A stretch of DNA of 64,000 nt from Notamacropus eugenii (lineage: Eukaryota; Chordata; Mammalia; Diprotodontia; Macropodidae), in contig NC_092878.1 of the NCBI RefSeq assembly GCF_028372415.1, positions 24,247,403-24,311,402 of the forward strand. The letters run 5' to 3'. The notes below the pieces were generated by a model. That model had not been told where the DNA came from. It saw nothing but the letters and a program-made list of their open reading frames with translations, and made no database searches. Position numbers and translations under genes: made by a program. This document shows, piece after piece, positions 63,063 to 64,000 of this stretch. The first letter of the stretch is position 1; the number at the start of each line of letters is the position of its first letter.

Positions 63063-64000
63063 GCATGTGGTGTGTAACGACTTGTCTATCAATAGGCTTG
63101 TGTTTCAGTCTATGACCACTTAATTCTTCATGTAATTTCAACCTTGCATCAGCAGTTCTTTTCAAATCTCATTATAGTCAACGTTCAAAATCCCTGAACA
63201 TGGTTGAACTCTATGAGAGGACAATATTTTTATAGAAAAGACCTCTGACATCGATGAGACAATTCTAAATTACCTCTTCTACTACTTCTGAGATATGTTA
63301 TGTGAAGTTTGTATTAATAAATTCTGGGTGAAAGATTTCTGGACCCAGGAACTCTTCATAACCAATATCAATGGAAAATTCTTCCCTCGAGATTGCATTG
63401 ATTCCGGTATACTATTCATTCCATTTTGTCCCATCTGTATTACACTTGTTAAATTCTTTGACTAAATCTATGCAGACTTAATTATAATGTTCCTCCTCCA
63501 CCTTAGTTGTTTCCAGAGACTGTTCAGGAGAAATTCCTCCATCTCATTTCTCTCATTAACTGCTGAATAAAATATGTTATATCTCTCCCAGCAATTGGAA
63601 TGTACTTGATACAGCTGCCAAAAACATACCCTTCAGCCACAGGAATGATATGAGTGACATTTACCTCCCCTGTCTATAACTGTACCAGTCTGTGTCTGCT
63701 CTCCTACCTGTCTTGAAGTCCAACATGTTGCTAAAACAAAGACAACCTATACATCTCTGTAGGCTTGAAACATTAAGGGATTCAAACATAATTTCAACTG
63801 TATATTCCATTTTTTTGGTGTATTTAGTGGAGGTTCAGTCAAAAGAAAATAATGATCTTCAGATTCTGCCCTTAGGTATTTAAAGATCACGTGTTCCATA
63901 AATCTCTACATCAAGTTCCTATCTTCAACTGTACCATGACAGATTGGCCACTTTCTTCCATAGATTGTCTTTCCCCCCAAAAAAGAAGTCTAGATCATCA
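63063..64000 (-). pseudogene. ACTR3: ACTR3 (actin-related protein 3) processed pseudogene, partial
   Basis: ACTR3 is a subunit of the Arp2/3 complex that nucleates branched actin. Read on the minus strand, this stretch matches ARP3 residues about 56-373 (of 418) without introns: DDLDFF at the right edge; [10 protein letters not shown]-like, [31 protein letters not shown]-like, [100 protein letters not shown] at the left end. Several stops and frameshifts break it. It runs off the right edge, and on the left it stops at the join with the L1, lacking the C-terminus, 3' UTR and poly-A. The lack of introns shows it was copied from mRNA. Confidence 0.93.

Noticed and set aside
1-64000. Search for endogenous retroviruses or LTR elements
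   Set aside because: No gag, pol, env or LTR pair recognised. The RT-like frames all belong to L1, L2 or other LINEs.

Overview
The window is non-coding genomic DNA of a vertebrate, almost certainly a marsupial (metatherian). Four things point there: many CORE-SINEs of the Mar-1 type with a Bov-B/RTE-like tail, a Bov-B-like RTE LINE fragment, abundant L2, MIR and CR1/L3 relics typical of mammals, and L1 elements with marsupial-style ORF1 and ORF2 proteins. I recognised no host protein-coding exon. Most short open frames are chance or lie inside repeats.

Layout. 0.1-7.5 kb holds L2 and MIR relics, simple repeats and a probable Tigger-like DNA transposon. 7.57-14.59 kb is a full-length L1 on the minus strand, about 7.0 kb between 15-bp target-site duplications. 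It has a CpG-rich 5' UTR, an intact ORF1 (393 aa) and an ORF2 broken only by one extra base in an A-run between the endonuclease and RT halves; one conserved glycine is also changed. 14.6-31 kb is a dense mosaic of CORE-SINEs, L2, one Bov-B-like RTE fragment and microsatellites, including SINEs inserted into SINEs. 31-36 kb holds an unnamed ~570-bp family, a CR1/L3 fragment and little else that I could assign. 36-42 kb holds old L1 and L2 fragments.

42.8-48.9 kb is the most structured accessory stretch. It contains an internally deleted L1-derived (HAL1-like) element with perfect 11-bp target-site duplications, a nearly full-length 7SL (SRP) RNA retropseudogene, a second HAL1-like copy inserted with 15-bp duplications into the tail of another repeat, a Tigger-type DNA transposon bounded by TA, and an L1 3' fragment abutting it. 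49-57 kb is L2, SINE and hAT-like relics. 57.6-63.06 kb is an older, much-mutated L1 on the plus strand. At 63.06 kb it is joined directly to an antisense processed pseudogene of ACTR3 (actin-related protein 3), which runs off the right edge.

How it fits together. L1 supplied the machinery for the HAL1-like copies and probably for the 7SL and ACTR3 retrocopies. The RTE element shares its 3' end with the Mar-1-type SINEs, the usual sign that a LINE mobilises a SINE. No endogenous retrovirus, LTR element or CRISPR array was recognised. All assignments come from reading by eye; no alignment or database search was run.
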